Shown here piece by piece: positions 24,925 through 32,864 of a stretch of 64,000 nucleotides of DNA. The translations under genes were made by a program, and so were the position numbers. The number at the start of each line of letters is the position of its first letter. The first letter of the stretch is position 1. The notes beneath the pieces are model-generated. The model saw only the letters and a program-made list of their open reading frames with translations, was not told the origin of the DNA and made no database searches. The stretch spans positions 27,125-91,124 of the forward strand of contig CAZAXK010000002.1 of NCBI GenBank assembly GCA_964489135.1. The letters are read 5' to 3'. This DNA comes from JBBTQZ01 sp964489135. Lineage in GTDB: Bacteria > Patescibacteriota > Minisyncoccia > Phycocordibacterales > WO2-35-19.

Positions 24925-26161
24925 ACTTCTTTGGTATAGGAAATTTCTTAGCCATTTTCTTTATTTCTAGATGAACTTCCTTCTTGATTTTCTTGCTATC
25001 TTTGTTTTTCAAAACCAAGATCATAAGCTCGGCTAGACGCTTGCATTCCTTTTCCTTAAAACCGCGAGTGGTTACGGCCGGCGTACCAAACCTGATACCG
25101 GACGGGTCGAGTGGTTTGCGAGGGTCATCGGCAATAACATTCATGTTGAGAGTGATGCCCACCTCATCGAGCGCCACCTGCGCTTCCTTGCCAGTGACTC
25201 CAAGCGAGCCGTAGACGTCGGCCAAGACGCAATGATTGTCAGTGCCTCCACCAATTAGACGGATTTTGTTATCGAGAAAAACCTTGGCCATAACTCTCGC
25301 GTTCTTGATGATTTGCTTCGCGTAAGTTCTGAAGGAAGGCTTGAGCGCTTCGCCGAAGCAAACTGCTTTGCCCGCAATATGGTGCATTAGTGGTCCGCCT
25401 TGCAGGCCGGGGAAAATAGTTTTGTCGATCTTTTGGGCAAACTCGGCATTGTCTCTCACCAATATCATGCCTCCGCGCGGACCGCGAAGAGTTTTGTGGG
25501 TCGTGGTCGTGAGCACATCAAAACCATAATCAAAAGGATTTTTGTGCGCCTTACCAGCAATGAGTCCGGCTATATGTGCGACATCAGCGACCACGATCGC
25601 TCCGACTTTCTTGCCAATTTCGGCAAACTTCTTGTAATCGAGCTCACGGGTGTAAGCTGAGAAGCCAGCCAAGATCATCTTGGGCTTTTCCCTCATAGCC
25701 GTTTGCAACATTTCTTCATAATCGATCTCGCCAGTTTCGGGATTCTTCATCTTGTAGCGGATGAATCGGAAAATCTTGCTAACATTGGTAACCGGATGGC
25801 CGTGAGTAAGGTGCCCGCCATGCGAGAGGTCCATACCCATTATCGTGTCCCCCGCGTTTAGCAGGGCGAAGTACAGCGCCACATTGGCCGAAGCACCGGA
25901 GTGCGGTTGGACATTTGCAAACTTGCATTTGAAAAGCCTGCAAGCGCGCTCGATTGCGAGCCGCTCCACGGCGTCGGTAAAATCCTGCCCGCCATAATAG
26001 CGTCGGCCCGGATAACCTTCAGAATATTTGTTGGTAAAGACCGAACCATTGGCACGAAGCACGTCGCTTGAGACATAATTTTCCGAAGGAATGAGCTCAA
26101 GCCCTTCGGCCTGTCGTCTTTCTTCTGATTTGATCAAATTTTCAACTTTTTTGTCTTGCAT
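24917..26161 (-). CDS. glyA: Serine hydroxymethyltransferase
   Basis: PLP enzyme converting serine and THF to glycine and methylene-THF, the cofactor for ThyA. 414 aa from ATG 26161; the frame one codon earlier begins with TTG. Motifs: ELIPSENYVS near the N-terminus, GYPGRRYYGGQ, VADVAHIAGLIAG, and the PLP-lysine block TTTTHKTLRGPRGG. A TAAACT box ends 6 bases before ATG 26161, which supports this start. Divergent from thyA, which uses its product. Confidence 0.97.
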   Translation of the reverse strand: MQDKKVENLIKSEERRQAEGLELIPSENYVSSDVLRANGSVFTNKYSEGYPGRRYYGGQDFTDAVERLAIERACRLFKCKFANVQPHSGASANVALYFALLNAGDTIMGMDLSHGGHLTHGHPVTNVSKIFRFIRYKMKNPETGEIDYEEMLQTAMREKPKMILAGFSAYTRELDYKKFAEIGKKVGAIVVADVAHIAGLIAGKAHKNPFDYGFDVLTTTTHKTLRGPRGGMILVRDNAEFAQKIDKTIFPGLQGGPLMHHIAGKAVCFGEALKPSFRTYAKQIIKNARVMAKVFLDNKIRLIGGGTDNHCVLADVYGSLGVTGKEAQVALDEVGITLNMNVIADDPRKPLDPSGIRFGTPAVTTRGFKEKECKRLAELMILVLKNKDSKKIKKEVHLEIKKMAKKFPIPKKFV

Positions 26162-26167
26162 CAAAGT

Positions 26168-26173
26168 AGTTTA
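26168..26173 (-). promoter_or_regulatory. -10 box of the glyA unit, leaderless
   Basis: TAAACT on the minus strand 6 bases before ATG 26161; a weaker match to consensus than thyA's, but with the same spacing. Confidence 0.4.
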
Positions 26174-26216
26174 ATGAGTTTGTAAAAGAGTGATGTGAAG
26201 AACTTAGATCATGGTA

Positions 26217-26245
26217 TTGAAATAGGTTGGCTATTTGGATATGAT
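26217..26245 (+). promoter_or_regulatory. Leaderless promoter of thyA
   Basis: TTGAAA (26217-26222), 17-bp spacer, TATGAT (26240-26245), then exactly 6 bases to ATG 26252. This predicts transcription from the A of the start codon and rules against the longer open frame starting at 26195. Confidence 0.75.
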
Positions 26246-26251
26246 ACACCC

Positions 26252-27163
26252 ATGAACGATTACGACAAGCGCACTCCGGACACCCAATACCAAGACTTGC
26301 TTCGCAACATCTTGGAGAAAGGCGTCCGCACTCCAAGCCAGCAAGGCACCGATGCACTCACTCTTATGGGCCCAAACCCAATGCACTTCAAGCTCGAGAA
26401 CGGCTTCCCGATGATCACCGAGCGCAACATGAACCCCAAGCCCTCAGAATTCCTACCCGTAACTGTCTGGCAACAAGCGATCGGAGAAATTTGTGCATTC
26501 ATAAACGGCGCACACACTCAAGAAGAACTAGAAAAATTTGGTTGCTATTGGTGGAAATCTTGGGTTACGAAAGAAAAGTGCGCCAAGCGCGGACTCGAAG
26601 AAGGCGACCTCGGTCCAGGATCTTATGGATCGGCTTTCCACGACTTCCCCACCCTTGAAGGAGGACACTTCAACCAATTCCAACACATCGTCGAACAGAT
26701 AATCGAAGAACCCCAACTCCGCACACACTTCATTAGCCCGTGGATACCTCAATACATGGGTCGAGGCAAAGGCAAACAGCAGAAAGTCGTGGTCTGCCCT
26801 TGCCACGGCTGGATCAATATCCGAATCATTGAGGGTAAGCTTACTCTACATATGATGCAACGCTCCGGAGATGTGCCGGTCGGAGTACCCTCCAACATGG
26901 TACAGTACGGCGCTCTTACCCTGATGCTCGCACATGTCACCAACACCATTCCTTACGAATTCGTGCACAGTATTTCCGATGCCCATATCTATGTCGACCA
27001 AATTCCGGCAGTCGAAACCATGCTCTCGCGCGAGCCCAGACGCTTCCCTACGGTTACAATAAACAAAGAGAAAACCAACCTCTTCGATTTCCGAAAGGAA
27101 GACTTCGAGCTTTCCGACTACGATCCGCACCCGGGCATCAAAGGTATACCGGTAGCGATATAA
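26252..27163 (+). CDS. thyA: Thymidylate synthase (ThyA type)
   Basis: 303 aa. Converts dUMP and methylene-THF to dTMP and DHF. Catalytic Cys in VVCPCHGWINIRI, dUMP-binding QRSGDVPVGVPSNMVQYG, and the C-terminal SDAHIYVDQI. The N-terminal folate/phosphate loop is divergent: RTPSQQGTDALTLMG instead of the usual RTGTGT. Start chosen from the promoter geometry just upstream. An interspersed repeat begins at the base after its stop codon. Confidence 0.94.
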   Translation: MNDYDKRTPDTQYQDLLRNILEKGVRTPSQQGTDALTLMGPNPMHFKLENGFPMITERNMNPKPSEFLPVTVWQQAIGEICAFINGAHTQEELEKFGCYWWKSWVTKEKCAKRGLEEGDLGPGSYGSAFHDFPTLEGGHFNQFQHIVEQIIEEPQLRTHFISPWIPQYMGRGKGKQQKVVVCPCHGWINIRIIEGKLTLHMMQRSGDVPVGVPSNMVQYGALTLMLAHVTNTIPYEFVHSISDAHIYVDQIPAVETMLSREPRRFPTVTINKEKTNLFDFRKEDFELSDYDPHPGIKGIPVAI

Positions 27164-27225
27164 CGACCTCACCCCTAACCCCTTCCCCCGCCTTGCCGGC
27201 GAGGCAGGTTGCGAAGGCGAGGGGT
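27164..27225 (+). repeat. Interspersed GC-rich repeat, copy A
   Basis: About 61 bp, begins CGACCTCACCCCTA right after the thyA stop and ends GCGAAGGCGAGGGG. Contains the palindromic core CTTGCCGGCGAGG. Differs from copy B (55207-55266, inverted) at about two positions. Confidence 0.8.
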
Positions 27226-27236
27226 AAGAGAAAAAT

Positions 27237-27728
27237 ATGCCAGAAGAAAAAGAAAACCAATTTATAAATATGCGCACGATCCGCAGAGAGGACCAGCGGG
27301 TCGTTATGGAAGAAATAAAGAAGCAGGGCCACTGCCCTTTCTGTCGCGAAAATTTAGAAAAGTATCATAAGAATCCGATTATCAAGGAGGGCAAGTTCTG
27401 GCTCCTTACCGAAAACCAGTGGCCCTATGAAAAGGTCAAGCACCAGCTCCTCGCCATATACAAAACCCACGTAGAGCATATCAAAGACCTAGACCCTGAA
27501 GCCGGTAGCGAGCTTTTGCAAATGTTCGCCGAAGAAGCCAAGAAGCGCAACATCTCTGGAGGCGGAGTCGCGATGCGTTTCGGCCAAAGCGAGCACGGCA
27601 ATTACGGCTCGACCGTCCTTCATATTCATGCACACCTCGTCGAACCAGATTTGGAAGCTCTTAGCGAAACCGAAGCGTGGCGCTTCAAATTCGGCGAGCC
27701 CAAAAACTACAAAAAGAAAATTGCTTGA
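27237..27728 (+). CDS. HIT-family protein
   Basis: 163 aa. HIT triad as LHIHAHLV (about residue 130) with an N-terminal CPFC pair (about residue 33) as in zinc-containing HIT enzymes. HIT proteins are nucleotide hydrolases or transferases acting on phosphoramidates or dinucleoside polyphosphates; the exact substrate cannot be told. It follows thyA after the repeat and may share its transcript. Confidence 0.85.
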   Translation: MPEEKENQFINMRTIRREDQRVVMEEIKKQGHCPFCRENLEKYHKNPIIKEGKFWLLTENQWPYEKVKHQLLAIYKTHVEHIKDLDPEAGSELLQMFAEEAKKRNISGGGVAMRFGQSEHGNYGSTVLHIHAHLVEPDLEALSETEAWRFKFGEPKNYKKKIA

Positions 27729-27792
27729 TTTTCTCCTATTTTAGTGGTATGTTCCTCTCTGGTTGGTTATTTCAAAACAAGTGAGGGAACCT

Positions 27793-28404
27793 ATGAACGA
27801 GCCCCAAAAGCTCAAGATCATCGGGGTTACCAACCCCAGCCGACTCGCGTGCATAGCGCGAGCACGGACATACACTCAGTATCGCAAGATGGTAGACGAC
27901 GCGCTTGCAGACCGGTGTCCATTCTGCAACATCGACACCGACCACAACAAAATCGTTGCAGAAACAGCGCACTGGGTAGCACTACACTGTAACCCACCGG
28001 AGAAGCACACTAAGCACCACTTCTTGTACGTGCCTCGGAGCCACGTCGTCCACATGCTGGCTCTACTTCCTGAAGAGTTGGCCAACCTCTTTACACTCAT
28101 CAGCAGGGTTCGGTCCCAATACAGCTATCGAAGTAGCGGGATATTGATCCGCGATGGCGACGCCACCTTGAGCGCGGGCACGATTCAACACTTACACGTC
28201 CACGAGATGGTGCCGGATGGAACCGGACGCGTGGAGTCGCCCTTTTACAAGGGGCGCGAGGCGGAGGAGGCGAGCCTCCGTCGCGCCATCATCTTCGAAA
28301 AAATGCGGAAAACATCGATCCTCACAGGTCTGACTGACCCGTTCCTGCTCGCTTCGAATCTGAGTGAGGAGGATTACCTCCTCATCGACGACCGGCTCAA
28401 GTGA
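27793..28404 (+). CDS. Second HIT-family protein, GC-rich
   Basis: 203 aa from ATG 27793. CPFCNIDTDHN near residue 43 and HIT triad QHLHVHEMV (about 135). ATG 27793 is preferred over the TTG at 27763: a GAGGG sequence ends 5 bases before it, one of few clear ribosome sites in the window, and a TTGATT-17-TATGTT promoter lies about 35 bases upstream. Base composition is more GC-rich than most neighbours, which may indicate transfer. Its C-terminus is unlike the adjacent HIT protein, so it is not a simple tandem duplicate. Confidence 0.83.
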   Translation: MNEPQKLKIIGVTNPSRLACIARARTYTQYRKMVDDALADRCPFCNIDTDHNKIVAETAHWVALHCNPPEKHTKHHFLYVPRSHVVHMLALLPEELANLFTLISRVRSQYSYRSSGILIRDGDATLSAGTIQHLHVHEMVPDGTGRVESPFYKGREAEEASLRRAIIFEKMRKTSILTGLTDPFLLASNLSEEDYLLIDDRLK

Positions 28405-28431
28405 GCCGACTCGGAAAACCGTTCTTTTTAG

Positions 28432-28465
28432 AAAGCCCACTCATCGCGTGCGACGGGTGGGCTTT
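28432..28465. terminator. Terminator between the HIT gene and the deaminase gene
   Basis: AAAGCCCAC / GTGGGCTTT stem with a 16-base loop, placed between convergent genes; the deaminase stop overlaps the stem. Weak T-tract on the plus strand. Confidence 0.5.
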
Positions 28466-29294
28466 ACGTTTCTACATAAATTATTTCCACTCCCCGACTG
28501 CGAAGAATGGTCTCTTGATCGAGCATCTGATAGCCCCCACCGTAATAAAGTTTTTTGATACCGGAAAAGGCGATTTGTTTGGCACAAGGCGGACAAGGGA
28601 AGATGCTCACATACATCGAAGCACCTTCGAGAGCTATCCCCTTCTTGGCCGCTTCGGCAATCACTCTCGCTTCGGCATGGATAGAAGTCGAAAGCTCGAT
28701 ACCCACCCCTTTGTGCAGAGTATTGCGCGGGTCGCCATCGGCATACGGCGAATGCAGGCTCGGCAAATGCTCATTGTGCTGAGAGAGGATAACCTCTCCC
28801 TCCTTCACCACAGCGCAACCGATGCGTCGCCACCAGTCCGAGCTCTTCTCGGCTTCGCCCTTCAAATTCTGTATTACTTCTTTATCAAACTGTTCGCGCG
28901 AAATTGTTTGGTCGGCCTCGACCGGCTTTTCTTCCATCGTCTTGTGCTTATCCCACCGCAAGAAAACATTATCGAAAGTTACCTTCGCGTGAGGGAAAGA
29001 TTCTTCCGCCAAACTTCTGCACACATCTTCGTCTGGCATAATTATTTCCGCGTCGGCGAGCGAAGCGAGATGTTCGCTTTCTAAGACCTCAACCTTTTCA
29101 AAGATACCCCAACTCTCGATCGCCTTCTTGGCCAAATCAGGCGAGAGTTGGCGTATTTCTTTGGCCAAATAATCGTACTTTTTTATCAGAGTATCGCCGA
29201 AAATATAGAGCTCGCGCACCCCGCTCTGTCGCTCAAAGAATTTTCGGTAGCCCTCGTGCAATACCGGCACATAGGCGATGATGATCTTTTTCAT
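28464..29294 (-). CDS. dCMP/cytidine-deaminase-family protein with an extra N-terminal domain
   Basis: 276 aa. The C-terminal half is a zinc deaminase: HAEARVIAEAA (about residue 205) and PCPPCAKQI (about 233), as in ComEB-type dCMP deaminases. The N-terminal about 130 residues (MKKIIIAYVPVLHEGYRKFF) form a separate alpha/beta domain I do not recognise. dCMP deamination would give dUMP for ThyA, fitting the dut-glyA-thyA-folA neighbourhood; other deaminase substrates remain possible. Confidence 0.8.
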   Translation of the reverse strand: MKKIIIAYVPVLHEGYRKFFERQSGVRELYIFGDTLIKKYDYLAKEIRQLSPDLAKKAIESWGIFEKVEVLESEHLASLADAEIIMPDEDVCRSLAEESFPHAKVTFDNVFLRWDKHKTMEEKPVEADQTISREQFDKEVIQNLKGEAEKSSDWWRRIGCAVVKEGEVILSQHNEHLPSLHSPYADGDPRNTLHKGVGIELSTSIHAEARVIAEAAKKGIALEGASMYVSIFPCPPCAKQIAFSGIKKLYYGGGYQMLDQETILRSRGVEIIYVET

Positions 29295-29310
29295 TTATAT
29301 ATTGAAAGTA

Positions 29311-29910
29311 TTACCCTTTCATTTCGTCCAAAACTTCTTGGATGGTTCTTAGGATCTTTGGAGTCAGGGCAAGGCCAAGCTTCTTCGCGGTGCCGATCTG
29401 CAGTCTGCGAATCTTAGCGCTGGTTGAAGTGGTCGCCATCGGCTCTAGCACTACCACTTTGCCACAGTATTTCTTCAATTCCTTGATCTGCTTGTTGTTG
29501 TAGGTATCTTTGGTAGCGATTAGAGTGTCCGGACAGATAGACTTGATGAGATTCCATTTTGGATCCTTGAGTTGCTTCAGAAATACCAAGTCGACGTAGC
29601 GCAAGTGTGTCAGCATCTCCACTCTTTCTTCCTCCGGAACAACTGGCCGCTCCGGACCTTTGCGGTGCTTTATCTTCTCATCGCTATCAATGCCAACCAC
29701 CAAAAGATCGCCGTGCTTCTTCGCCTCGCGTAGGTATCGGCCATGGCCGACATGGATCATATCGAACGATCCTTGGGTCAACACAATTCTCATACCCAAA
29801 TATTTGCAGTGCTCGATAAGACTTTTGATCTTCTTGTAATCAGTGAGGGCTTTGCCTCCGAAATTAAGATGAGCGTACGCGCCCCTATCGACAAAAGCGG
29901 TCTTTTCCAT
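29311..29910 (-). CDS. Cytidylyltransferase-fold nucleotidyltransferase (RfaE C-domain/TagD-like)
   Basis: 199 aa from ATG 29910. HxGH-type motif in GSFDMIHVGHGRYLREAKK (about residue 48), DSDEKIKHRKGPERPVVP and the C-terminal TSTSAKIRRL matching the family TxSTxI(I)xRI block. Members include HldE, TagD and FAD synthetases; the substrate is undecided. ATG 29910 is preferred over ATG 29919: the -10 TATCAT overlaps the earlier ATG and ends 7 bases before 29910. Confidence 0.82.
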   Translation of the reverse strand: MEKTAFVDRGAYAHLNFGGKALTDYKKIKSLIEHCKYLGMRIVLTQGSFDMIHVGHGRYLREAKKHGDLLVVGIDSDEKIKHRKGPERPVVPEEERVEMLTHLRYVDLVFLKQLKDPKWNLIKSICPDTLIATKDTYNNKQIKELKKYCGKVVVLEPMATTSTSAKIRRLQIGTAKKLGLALTPKILRTIQEVLDEMKG

Positions 29911-29966
29911 GCAGGTCATGATATTGGTTTTTTGCTATTAGCGCAAGCATTACTTATAATCTTTCT
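29908..29966. promoter_or_regulatory. Divergent leaderless promoters for folA and the cytidylyltransferase gene
   Basis: Plus: TTGCTA (29932-29937), 17 bp, TATAAT (29955-29960), 6 bases to ATG 29967. Minus: TTGCGC (29941-29946), 17 bp, TATCAT (29918-29923), 7 bases to ATG 29910. The two promoters interleave, so polymerase probably occupies only one at a time. Confidence 0.75.
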
Positions 29967-30464
29967 ATGAGAGAGCCCAAAATCAGTATCATTGTTGCTC
30001 TAAGTGAGAAGCAAAGAGCCATAGGATTCAAAAACGGCTTGCTCTGGAAGATCGAGGGCGACTTGCCCCGCTTCAAACGCATCACCACCGGCCACCCGAT
30101 AATCATGGGGCGCAATACTTACCTCTCTATCGGCCGACCGCTGCCGAATCGCACTAATATCGTGATCTCAAATGCCAAGGACGATACCCTCTCTTCTGTC
30201 GAAGGTATTATCCTCGTCGATTCGGTAGAGAAAGCCCTCGCGGAGGCCTCGAAGGTTGAGCAAGAAGAAGTATTCATAATTGGCGGGGGGATGCTCTATG
30301 CCTCGACGATCCACCTCGCTGATCGGCTTTACCTCACCGTCGTCTACAACGAACCGGAAGCAGACACCTTCTTCCCCAACTATTCCATGTTCACAAAGCA
30401 AATAGAAAAGGAGGATCACCTCGACGGCAACCCCCCTTTCTCTTATATAACTTTAGAAAAATAA
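29967..30464 (+). CDS. folA: Dihydrofolate reductase
   Basis: 165 aa. Reduces the DHF produced by ThyA back to THF. Motifs: SIIVALSEKQRAIGFKNGLL, LPRFKRITTGHPIIMGRNTY, EVFIIGGGMLY and DRLYLTVV. The residue after LW in the active-site block is normal for the family (WKIEGDLPRFK). Leaderless promoter directly upstream; divergent from the cytidylyltransferase gene. Confidence 0.96.
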   Translation: MREPKISIIVALSEKQRAIGFKNGLLWKIEGDLPRFKRITTGHPIIMGRNTYLSIGRPLPNRTNIVISNAKDDTLSSVEGIILVDSVEKALAEASKVEQEEVFIIGGGMLYASTIHLADRLYLTVVYNEPEADTFFPNYSMFTKQIEKEDHLDGNPPFSYITLEK

Positions 30465-30542
30465 TTAGCCACGCACTTCTCCCACGCATAATTTTCTGCT
30501 GAAAATTTGCGCGGGCCCGCCTCGCGCCGTCGCGCTCCGGCT

Positions 30543-30570
30543 CGTTGAGGTTGCCTATTTCACCTCAACG
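30543..30570. repeat. Inverted repeat spanning the rplK stop codon
   Basis: CGTTGAGGT (30543-30551) and ACCTCAACG (30562-30570) form a perfect 9-bp stem with the rplK stop codon in the loop. There is no T-tract after it. The following bases to 30500 are GC-rich, with a GCGGGCCCGC palindrome. It may protect the mRNA 3' end. Confidence 0.5.
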
Positions 30571-30974
30571 CCCATGCTTCGGCACTGGCCGGCGATGATT
30601 TTGACTGCTGCTTCGAGATCATTCGCATTGAGGTCTACCATTTTCTTCTCGGCGATTTCTTCGAGCTGTTTGCGAGAGATAGTCCCCACCTTCTGTGTTG
30701 GGGCCTTGCCAGCGCCCTTTTCTATACCTAAGGCCTTGAGAATAAGACTTGAAGCCGGAGGAGTTTTGAGTACAAAGTCGAAAGTTCGGTCTTCATAGAC
30801 GGAAATATCTGCTGGAACCAAACCATCCATTCCACGAGTCGCCTCGTTGAACTTGGTGACGAATTCACCAATGTTAATACCAGCCGGACCGAGTGCGGTA
30901 CCAACAGGAGGCGCAGGGGTAGCCTTACCCGCCGCAATAACCAATTTTATTTTTTTGCTTACTTTCTTTGCCAT
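30555..30974 (-). CDS. rplK: Ribosomal protein uL11
   Basis: 139 aa. PAPPVGTALGPAGINIGEFV in the N-terminal domain, FDFVLKTPPASSLILKALGI and CRSMGVEVK at the end. L11 forms the GTPase-associated centre with 23S rRNA. It follows nusG after a 116-base gap holding a repeat. rplA, its usual partner, is not next to it; the downstream gene is the convergent folA. Confidence 0.97.
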   Translation of the reverse strand: MAKKVSKKIKLVIAAGKATPAPPVGTALGPAGINIGEFVTKFNEATRGMDGLVPADISVYEDRTFDFVLKTPPASSLILKALGIEKGAGKAPTQKVGTISRKQLEEIAEKKMVDLNANDLEAAVKIIAGQCRSMGVEVK

Positions 30975-31028
30975 TTTGGTGTTAGAAACATTACTATATT
31001 TGTATTAAATCCGCAACTTTCTTGCCTT

Positions 31029-31074
31029 TTCCCTCACCTGCAAAGGGGAGGGTGCCCGCAGGGTGGGTGGGGTG
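31029..31074. repeat. Interspersed GC-rich repeat, divergent copy D
   Basis: Between rplK and nusG. Plus strand TTTTCCCTCACCTGCAAAGG through GGGTGGGTGGGGTG. Its ends resemble those of copies B and C (TTTTCCCCTCG at one end, GGGGTGAGG at the other) but the centre differs. Confidence 0.45.
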
Positions 31075-31090
31075 TTTTGGTGTCGAGTAA

Positions 31091-31636
31091 CTATATCTTC
31101 TTGACCTGCAGGAAGTCGAGCTCGACAGGGGTCTCGCGACCGAACATAGGTACAAGCACCTTGACCTTGCCCCGATTTTCGTCTACCTCCCCTACCTTGC
31201 CTTCCAAATCCTTAAATGGGCCGTCGGCGATCTTGACCGCATCGTCTACCGAGAGATCGATGTTGTGCTTCACTGTCTCAGAGCTCATGCGCTTGAAGAG
31301 CATATCTATTTCGCTCTGGTCGAGAGGTACGGGGAAAACCCCTGAGCCAACAAAACCAGTTACGCGCGGAGTATTGCGCACCACGTACCAAGACTCGTCG
31401 GTGACGATCATGTCCACCAGTACATAGCCAGGGTAGATCTTCTCTTCCTCCTCTACTCTTTTGTTGCCCTTGATCTTGATCTTCTTTTCGGTAGGCACAA
31501 GTACGTTGAATATTTTGTCCTCCATACCCAAAGATTCGATGCGTTGCTTCAGATTGCGGGCAACCGCGTTTTCATAGCCAGAATAGGTGTGGATCGCATA
31601 CCAATTTCTTCCTTCTTTTATTTGTTGCTTAGACAT
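31091..31636 (-). CDS. nusG: Transcription termination/antitermination factor NusG
   Basis: 181 aa. NGN domain (NWYAIHTYSGYENAVARNLK; YPGYVLVDMIVTDESWYVVR) and C-terminal KOW domain (VKIADGPFKDLEGKVGEVDE). It links RNA polymerase with ribosomes and Rho. Between secE and rplK, the standard arrangement. Confidence 0.97.
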   Translation of the reverse strand: MSKQQIKEGRNWYAIHTYSGYENAVARNLKQRIESLGMEDKIFNVLVPTEKKIKIKGNKRVEEEEKIYPGYVLVDMIVTDESWYVVRNTPRVTGFVGSGVFPVPLDQSEIDMLFKRMSSETVKHNIDLSVDDAVKIADGPFKDLEGKVGEVDENRGKVKVLVPMFGRETPVELDFLQVKKI

Positions 31637-31662
31637 GGTTGGTTTGAAGTTTACGAATAGAC

Positions 31663-31839
31663 TTAGACGACGAGCCCGATTAGCTTCGAGAACACAAGGT
31701 CAAAAATTCCTAGGAAAAATGCGAGCACTAAAGACACGATCGCCACTACCAAGCTAAATATTATCGACTGCCTTCTAGATGGCCAGTTGACGTGAGTGAG
31801 CTCGGTCTTTGTCTCCTTGAAGTAGTTAATTATTCCCAT
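31663..31839 (-). CDS. secE: Preprotein translocase subunit SecE
   Basis: 58 aa, just under the size often used as an ORF cutoff. Single membrane helix near the C-terminus (SLVVAIVSLVLAFFLGIFDL), preceded by the amphipathic family block FKETKTELTHVNWPSRRQ. Directly upstream of nusG, as in most bacteria. A TATAAT box (31851-31856) lies 11 bases before the ATG, leaving a leader of only a few bases. It pairs with SecY, encoded at 59.9-61.2 kb. Confidence 0.94.
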   Translation of the reverse strand: MGIINYFKETKTELTHVNWPSRRQSIIFSLVVAIVSLVLAFFLGIFDLVFSKLIGLVV

Positions 31840-31850
31840 TTGATTGTTAA

Positions 31851-31856
31851 ATTATA
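31851..31856 (-). promoter_or_regulatory. -10 box of secE-nusG-rplK
   Basis: Perfect TATAAT on the minus strand 11 bases before the secE ATG, with a TCGAAA at 17 bp as a weak -35. Confidence 0.55.
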
Positions 31857-31937
31857 CCAATAAATGCGAGAGATTTCGATCCTACGGAAATTTTCGTATA
31901 TTTCGTAGTGTTTCGCAAAGTTTTTGTATCCTCTTAT

Positions 31938-31960
31938 CAAAAAACCCCGCTCTCGGGGCC
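31938..31960 (-). terminator. Intrinsic terminator of the SIMPL-domain gene
   Basis: CCCCG-AGAG-CGGGG stem followed on the minus strand by TTTTTTG. Separates the SIMPL gene from secE-nusG-rplK. Confidence 0.85.
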
Positions 31961-32004
31961 TCTTGATTAGGAATTATACTCTTTTACTAACAAAGGTCAA
32001 GATC

Positions 32005-32814
32005 TTACTTGATTTCGTAAGTGATTGTAATATTCGCGGTGATTTTGGTCTCGCCTGTTGGTAATTCCGCTCTTGCCGGAGCCGAAACCGCCTTCATATC
32101 GCCCGCTCCTCCCATACCCATCTCACCGTAATATGATACTGGGTAACCACCATTGTCGGTGTAGTAAAGCATCTTGCCGAGCTTTACCCCGAGTTGCTTA
32201 GCAAGGACTTTGGCTTCTGCCTTGGCTTCTTCTATGGCCTGCTTTCTTGCTTCGGCTACATACTTTTCGCGGTCATCGATAGTAAATTCGAGTCCGCTGA
32301 TGTTTGAGACGTTGGTTGCGCCCACTTTGGAAACCAGATCTCCTGCCTTGGAAGTATCGCGAACCTTAACGAGAATTGTCTCTGTTACCTCGTAGCCGAT
32401 AAGCTCATTTTTGCCCTGCGGACATGGGTAAGCTATGCAGGTGACTTGATTCCATTCGTATTTCGGATAGACATTGTAGCTTGTGGTTTTTATATCCTTG
32501 TCTTCCACGCCAGATGCCCTGACTGCTTCGAGGGCCTTCGCAATCTTTTCGTCAAGCAGCTTCTGGGCTGAAGCAACATCCTCACTGGCTTCTGTTATGG
32601 TAAAGGAAAAGCTTGCGACATCAGGGATAGCAAATGCTTCCCCCGAACCAGTCGCCATAATAGTTGACTGCGGATATATTTCCTTACCAATATTTGGCAA
32701 TTTTTTGAAACCGATCACTACCTGAACCAAAAGAAAGGCTGACAAGAGAAGGAGACTTATAGAGGCCCATTTGCCCACCCTCTTTTGTTCATCTCCAAGA
32801 ATCTGATTGAACAT
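32005..32814 (-). CDS. SIMPL-domain (DUF541/YggE-like) membrane-anchored protein
   Basis: 269 aa. N-terminal membrane helix (about residues 17-36), then a SIMPL domain: TIMATGSGEAFAIPDVASFS, TTSYNVYPKYEW and the C-terminal KITANITITYEIK. The family includes YggE/BP26, outer proteins linked to stress tolerance; molecular function is not settled. Two cysteines (VTCIAYPCPQG) could form a disulfide outside the cell. Single-gene unit with its own terminator. Confidence 0.88.
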   Translation of the reverse strand: MFNQILGDEQKRVGKWASISLLLLSAFLLVQVVIGFKKLPNIGKEIYPQSTIMATGSGEAFAIPDVASFSFTITEASEDVASAQKLLDEKIAKALEAVRASGVEDKDIKTTSYNVYPKYEWNQVTCIAYPCPQGKNELIGYEVTETILVKVRDTSKAGDLVSKVGATNVSNISGLEFTIDDREKYVAEARKQAIEEAKAEAKVLAKQLGVKLGKMLYYTDNGGYPVSYYGEMGMGGAGDMKAVSAPARAELPTGETKITANITITYEIK

Positions 32815-32864
32815 ATGTATTTGAGTTACAAAGTTTATAAAGTTTGAAAGTTGTTAAGTCAAAA

